From contig JAUWNS010000011.1 of NCBI GenBank assembly GCA_030612485.1, positions 1 through 24,786 of the forward strand: a stretch of DNA of 24,786 nt, written 5' to 3'. Positions 21,241 to 24,786 of the stretch are shown here, one piece after another (position 1 is the stretch's first letter; every line of letters starts with the position of its first letter). Below the pieces are notes generated by a model. That model was not told the DNA's origin, searched no databases, and was given only the letters and a program-made list of their open reading frames with translations. The position numbers and the translations under genes were made by a program. This DNA is from Candidatus Bipolaricaulota bacterium (GTDB lineage: Bacteria; Bipolaricaulota; Bipolaricaulia; UBA7950; UBA9294).

Positions 21241-24030
21241 ATGAAACGCGAAAGAGCGGCGCGGATTCTTATCATCGGCACCGATTCCGAGGCGTGTTAC
21301 CCCCTCTCGGAGAGCGTGCGCAGCTTCGGTCATGATCCCGTTGAAGCGAGTGGCAACGAAGCGGCCCTTGATGCCCTTGCGCAGCATCCCTTCGACGCCA
21401 TCGTCCTCTCCATCGGCGAGAGCGACCTCGAAAAGGGAAAACTAATCCCTGGTTTACGCCAGGCATCACCGCAGGCTGGGATCATCGTTATTACGGATAT
21501 GGGCTACAGCAAGGCCGAAACGCTCACCCTGCACCAAGGGGCCAACTACTGCCTTGGAAAACCGATCGATGTAGACCAGCTGCGTGAGATCCTCGACCGC
21601 TCGATCGATCATTGCCGCGCTCTCCAATCTCTGGAAGAGGAGCTGGTCCGCTACAAACGACTGGTGACGAGGGCCCCGATCGGCGTCTTCGAGATCAAGC
21701 TTGCGAGTAGCACCCTCTCGTTTGTCAACGGCTATCTCCTCGATCTGGGAGGGTACCGCAAGGAGGATCTGATCGGTCATCCCCCAGAAGAGTTCGTTGC
21801 CCGTGAGGATAGGGAACGGTTCACGGACCACCTGCGAAAGCGGATGGAAGGCTCAATTGATGCAGACACTAAAGGTACCCTCTACACCTTCTACAAGAAG
21901 TACGGGGAGACGATCCTCGCTCGGGTAGAGTCTCGCCTCATCGAAACACCGGATGGGCCATTCATCGAAGGAACGCTTCGCGATGTGACGAGCGAAAGGA
22001 GGCTCACAGAGTTGCAGAGAACCGTGGCGAAGCTCGGCGAGTCGATCCTCTCCGCGGGGAGGATCGACAATATCTTGCAGTCCGTCCTCGATGCGATCAC
22101 CAAACAGAGTGGGTTCCGCCGTGCGGTCGTCTCGCTCTACGACCTCTCAGTAGCCGATCCATTCCAGGGAGCGATTCACAAGATCCTCTCCTCTGGCCTC
22201 TCCCCCGCAGAGGTGGAAACCCTCCGTTCCAAGGAAGGATTGACGCCGGAAGAGAGGAAGCTCGCCTTCGCCGATCGATTCCGCCTCGGACCCGCCCACT
22301 ACATCCCACACGACCAGGTCCCATGGAGTCCGGATCTCGGGCTAGCTGGAACGACAACGGTTGATGGGTGGCATGCCGATGACTTTCTCTTCCTCCCTCT
22401 GCGGGGGGAATCCGGGATCATCGGCCATCTCTCCGTGGATGATCCCATCGATCGTGCTGCTCCAACATTGGAATCGATCGTATCGGTCGCCGCGCTTGCC
22501 AACTTTGCAGCATTGGCCGTGGAACGCATCTACAAGCTCAACGAGCTGCACAAGCAGAAGGAGCGGTTGCACGGCCTCTTTAAGTTCAGCCGCCAGCTCT
22601 CCCAGGTGCAGGAGATCGGTTTCCTCTGCTCACTCGCGGCGGAGCGTCTGCAACGGGACATGGACTATGATCTATGCGCCATATGGCTCAAGGATGGGGC
22701 CGACCTCTCTCTCGAAGGGATCGCCGCGCAGGAGAGCGTCAACGAGCAAGAGGTTCCAAAGAAAGGGACCCGTATGCCCCTCTCCGGGGACGGCCTGGCG
22801 AGGTGGGTCATCGAACACGGTGAACCGACTATCGTTCCCGACGTGCGAAAAGACGAGCGATACAAGAAATGGATTACACTGACCCGTTCGGAGGTCGATG
22901 TCCCTATCCCTGGGAGGAATGGAACGCTTGGCTCGATCAGCGCAGAGAGCAGAAAACTGGGGGCGTTCGGTAAGCAGGATTTGGAGATTCTCACCTCATT
23001 AGCGAACCAGCTCTCGGTGGCAATTTCCAATCTTAAGCGGAGGGAGGCACTCGCACAGATCAACTCCCTCGGGCAGAAGCTGACCGAGGCTCTCACCCTC
23101 GACCAACTGACCGCGAACCTCATCTCTTTCCTCGCCGAGCACTTCAACCGACAGCACGTTGCCATCCTCCTCTACAGGGAGAAAGAACTGGTGATACGTG
23201 GGAGTAACAACCCGAATCCTGAGGCGGGCCCTACCACAGGAGACCGGTTCGGTCTTGATGAGGGGACCGTCGGCTGGGTCGCCCGTCACCAGTGCTACGC
23301 CCTCGTGGACGATGTCCAAGCCGATCCACGCTACGCAGAGGTCTTTCCGGGGATACGCTCCGAACTGGTCGTGCCAATAATGATCTCCAGACAACTACTC
23401 GGGGTGCTGGACGTTGAGAGCGAGCAGGTGAAATTCTTCGATGAGGAGGACAGGAGGTTCCTGGAGGCGATCGCTGTCGAGGGCGCGATCGCAATCTCCA
23501 ACCTGACCGCTCAAGAGCAGCTGCGACAGCAAGCGGTGCGTGACCCGCTGACCCAGCTCTACAACAGGCACTACTTCAATGAGGTAATCCGGTTCGAAAT
23601 CGAGCGTGCCGATCGATACGATCACCCTCTCTCTCTGATGATGATCGATATCGATGGATTCCGCGCCGTCAATAACCACCTCGGACACCTAAAAGGGGAT
23701 GAGATCCTATGTGCAGTTGCCAAGATCATCGAAGAGAGTGTGCGCGTCTCCGATCGGGTGATCCGCTACGGGGGGGACGAGTTCCTCATCCTCATGCCGG
23801 AGACGAATGGGGACTCCGAGCGTGTCCACACCCGGTTGAAGGGAGCGATTGATCGCCTCTCCCGGGAACTACCGCTGAATGGTCTCTCGATCGGCCTGAG
23901 CATCGGAACCTCCACGCGCCTTCCGCACGATCCCCGCATGTTGGAGGAGATCCTGGAAGAGGCAGACCAAAGGATGTACGCGGACAAACGCGTCACACAC
24001 GCTGACCAAGCCGATGACTATGATCACTGA
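21241..24030 (+). CDS. Diguanylate cyclase with pseudo-receiver, PAS and GAF domains
   Basis: A 929-aa predicted cytoplasmic sensor. In order: an N-terminal receiver-like domain (~8-120), a PAS domain (~135-245), three GAF-type domains (~265-420, 435-590, 610-765) and a C-terminal GGDEF domain (~770-915). The cyclase site is intact (YGGDEFLIL, GGDEF at 844-848), and the inhibitory c-di-GMP site RxxD is present (RVSD, 835-838), so it probably makes c-di-GMP with product inhibition. The receiver has Ser57 where the phospho-Asp should be (AIVLSIGES) and lacks the acidic pair (IIGTDSE), though Thr85 and Lys107 remain; it is unlikely to be phosphorylated. I start at the ATG 1 nt after era; the frame extends back into era without support. 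Confidence 0.88.
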   Translation: MKRERAARILIIGTDSEACYPLSESVRSFGHDPVEASGNEAALDALAQHPFDAIVLSIGESDLEKGKLIPGLRQASPQAGIIVITDMGYSKAETLTLHQGANYCLGKPIDVDQLREILDRSIDHCRALQSLEEELVRYKRLVTRAPIGVFEIKLASSTLSFVNGYLLDLGGYRKEDLIGHPPEEFVAREDRERFTDHLRKRMEGSIDADTKGTLYTFYKKYGETILARVESRLIETPDGPFIEGTLRDVTSERRLTELQRTVAKLGESILSAGRIDNILQSVLDAITKQSGFRRAVVSLYDLSVADPFQGAIHKILSSGLSPAEVETLRSKEGLTPEERKLAFADRFRLGPAHYIPHDQVPWSPDLGLAGTTTVDGWHADDFLFLPLRGESGIIGHLSVDDPIDRAAPTLESIVSVAALANFAALAVERIYKLNELHKQKERLHGLFKFSRQLSQVQEIGFLCSLAAERLQRDMDYDLCAIWLKDGADLSLEGIAAQESVNEQEVPKKGTRMPLSGDGLARWVIEHGEPTIVPDVRKDERYKKWITLTRSEVDVPIPGRNGTLGSISAESRKLGAFGKQDLEILTSLANQLSVAISNLKRREALAQINSLGQKLTEALTLDQLTANLISFLAEHFNRQHVAILLYREKELVIRGSNNPNPEAGPTTGDRFGLDEGTVGWVARHQCYALVDDVQADPRYAEVFPGIRSELVVPIMISRQLLGVLDVESEQVKFFDEEDRRFLEAIAVEGAIAISNLTAQEQLRQQAVRDPLTQLYNRHYFNEVIRFEIERADRYDHPLSLMMIDIDGFRAVNNHLGHLKGDEILCAVAKIIEESVRVSDRVIRYGGDEFLILMPETNGDSERVHTRLKGAIDRLSRELPLNGLSIGLSIGTSTRLPHDPRMLEEILEEADQRMYADKRVTHADQADDYDH

Positions 24031-24786
24031 GCGGTTGCAAGATCCGCACGCGTTCTCCACCTGTGAAGCGGTCCAGCAAGAGATCACCGGGACAGTGCGA
24101 ATCCCCACCTCCATCATGGTCGATATCGAGCAAAGCGGGGGATTGATCATCGGAGCACGGGAGAACGAGACCGAAGGTGCCACCCTCGCCGGAGCACTGA
24201 TCGACCTTGTCGGAGAGAGCCAAGGGTGTAGGTCCTGGTTCACCCTCTTCCATGGCGTCAGAAAGGAACTGCAAAACCAGGGAATTGGCCATCACTTGCG
24301 GCTGCGGGAACGGATGGAGGGAAAGAGGGGAGGGATTGCGCTCGTCACGTGGGCGATCGACCCGTTGGAGAGCAAGCTCCCTCACCTTGCATTCAATAAG
24401 CTCGCGGCGATCGCGGCCTCCTACAAACGGAACATGTACGGCGAAGTGACTATCCCTGACCACCGTGACCTTGCTACTCGTAGCCCCGCTACGCGTAGCC
24501 TCGCCATACATGGCCTTGCCACGGATCGCTTGATCGTCGAATGGTGGCTCGATTCCCCACGCGTAAGCGGGGTCATTAACCGCAGGCGACTCCCGCATCA
24601 CTTTCATCTCGGGCTAGATAAGATGGAAGTGGTCACGAAGACCCGGCTCGTGAAGAACGGAATCCGCCGACTCGCAAGCTACGAGGAAGCACCAAGGGGA
24701 AAGGTCATCCTCGTCGAGATCCCAGCCGATCTCGACCGGCTGTGCGACGAGGACCTTGACCTAGCGCGGGATTGGCGATTGAAGAC
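24014..24786 (+). CDS. GNAT-like predicted acetyltransferase (partial, COG3375-like)
   Basis: The frame is open to the window edge (at least 257 codons). It starts at ATG 24014 or 24020, inside the end of the GGDEF gene. Motifs match the COG3375 GNAT-related group: GGLIIGARE, NQGIGHHLRLRERM (acetyl-CoA loop region), TWAIDPLESK, YKRNMYGEV and LATDRLIVEWWL. The substrate is unknown. Just before the TDR motif, the family's short loop is replaced by four imperfect 5-residue repeats (LATRS PATRS LAIHG LATDR) encoded by tandem 15-nt units. The C-terminus is missing. Confidence 0.72.
   Translation, partial: MTMITERLQDPHAFSTCEAVQQEITGTVRIPTSIMVDIEQSGGLIIGARENETEGATLAGALIDLVGESQGCRSWFTLFHGVRKELQNQGIGHHLRLRERMEGKRGGIALVTWAIDPLESKLPHLAFNKLAAIAASYKRNMYGEVTIPDHRDLATRSPATRSLAIHGLATDRLIVEWWLDSPRVSGVINRRRLPHHFHLGLDKMEVVTKTRLVKNGIRRLASYEEAPRGKVILVEIPADLDRLCDEDLDLARDWRLK
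24470..24529 (+). repeat. Four tandem 15-nt mini-palindromic units
   Basis: Units at 24470-24484, 24485-24499, 24500-24514 and 24515-24529 inside the GNAT-like gene. Each holds a 12-nt near-palindrome: GCTACTCGTAGC, GCTACGCGTAGC (perfect), GCCATACATGGC, and a degenerate fourth. They keep the reading frame. Confidence 0.7.

Noticed and set aside
1..24786. CRISPR array or known anti-phage system
   Set aside because: No regularly spaced repeats of CRISPR type and no nuclease, methylase or toxin-antitoxin signature recognised.

Overview
This is a mosaic chromosomal window from a diderm-looking bacterium that I cannot place firmly. The housekeeping genes, a partial histidine-degradation pair, several lipoproteins and beta-barrel-like proteins would suit a deep-branching phylum such as Candidatus Bipolaricaulota, but that is a guess from general resemblance. 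Two parts differ visibly in composition. Positions ~61-10500 are AT-richer and carry accessory genes and gene debris. Positions ~10600-24786 are GC-richer, packed with overlapping housekeeping genes, and very rich in GATC.

Left part. The window opens inside the 5' end of tmRNA (ssrA, minus strand) with its promoter. A gene-poor stretch follows. Next come a divergent pair (a small unknown protein on minus; a DUF6338-like membrane protein plus a 74-aa protein on plus) and an IS1595-type transposase. From 3.4 to 10.1 kb every recognisable gene is on the minus strand and most encode exported proteins: three PKD-domain lipoproteins, one beta-barrel-like protein, one small lipoprotein and one BamE-like anchored protein. 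Among them are a short but catalytically complete tyrosine recombinase (6758-7357), a truncated second copy of it (10082-10412) beside a tRNA-Gln gene, and four copies (A-D) of a ~45-nt box that forms the recombinase 3' end. Two of these boxes sit on non-recombinase sequence. The boxes bracket single exported-protein genes, which looks like a cassette-type or decayed-integration array. Other debris includes a frameshifted barrel fragment and a helix-turn-helix gene split by a 44-nt hairpin insertion.

Right part. Divergently from tRNA-Gln runs an overlapping plus-strand cluster: memo-like (AmmeMemoRadiSam B), yicC, gmk, acpS. It converges on a minus-strand run: hutI, ispE, cmk, plsC, rpsA and an HU gene. 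hutH, era, a multidomain GGDEF sensor and a GNAT-like gene (cut by the window edge) run rightwards from the hutI/hutH divergent promoter region. Start/stop overlaps suggest translational coupling: hutI-ispE-cmk make precursors (isoprenoid and nucleotide), and plsC-rpsA-HU follow.

Most notable: the recombinase-tail boxes around exported-protein genes; a conserved palindrome and promoter module in front of two PKD paralogs that differ mainly in their C-terminal halves; a 47-nt exact in-frame repeat inside the third PKD gene; a tRNA-Gln with C33; and tandem mini-palindromes inside the GNAT gene.
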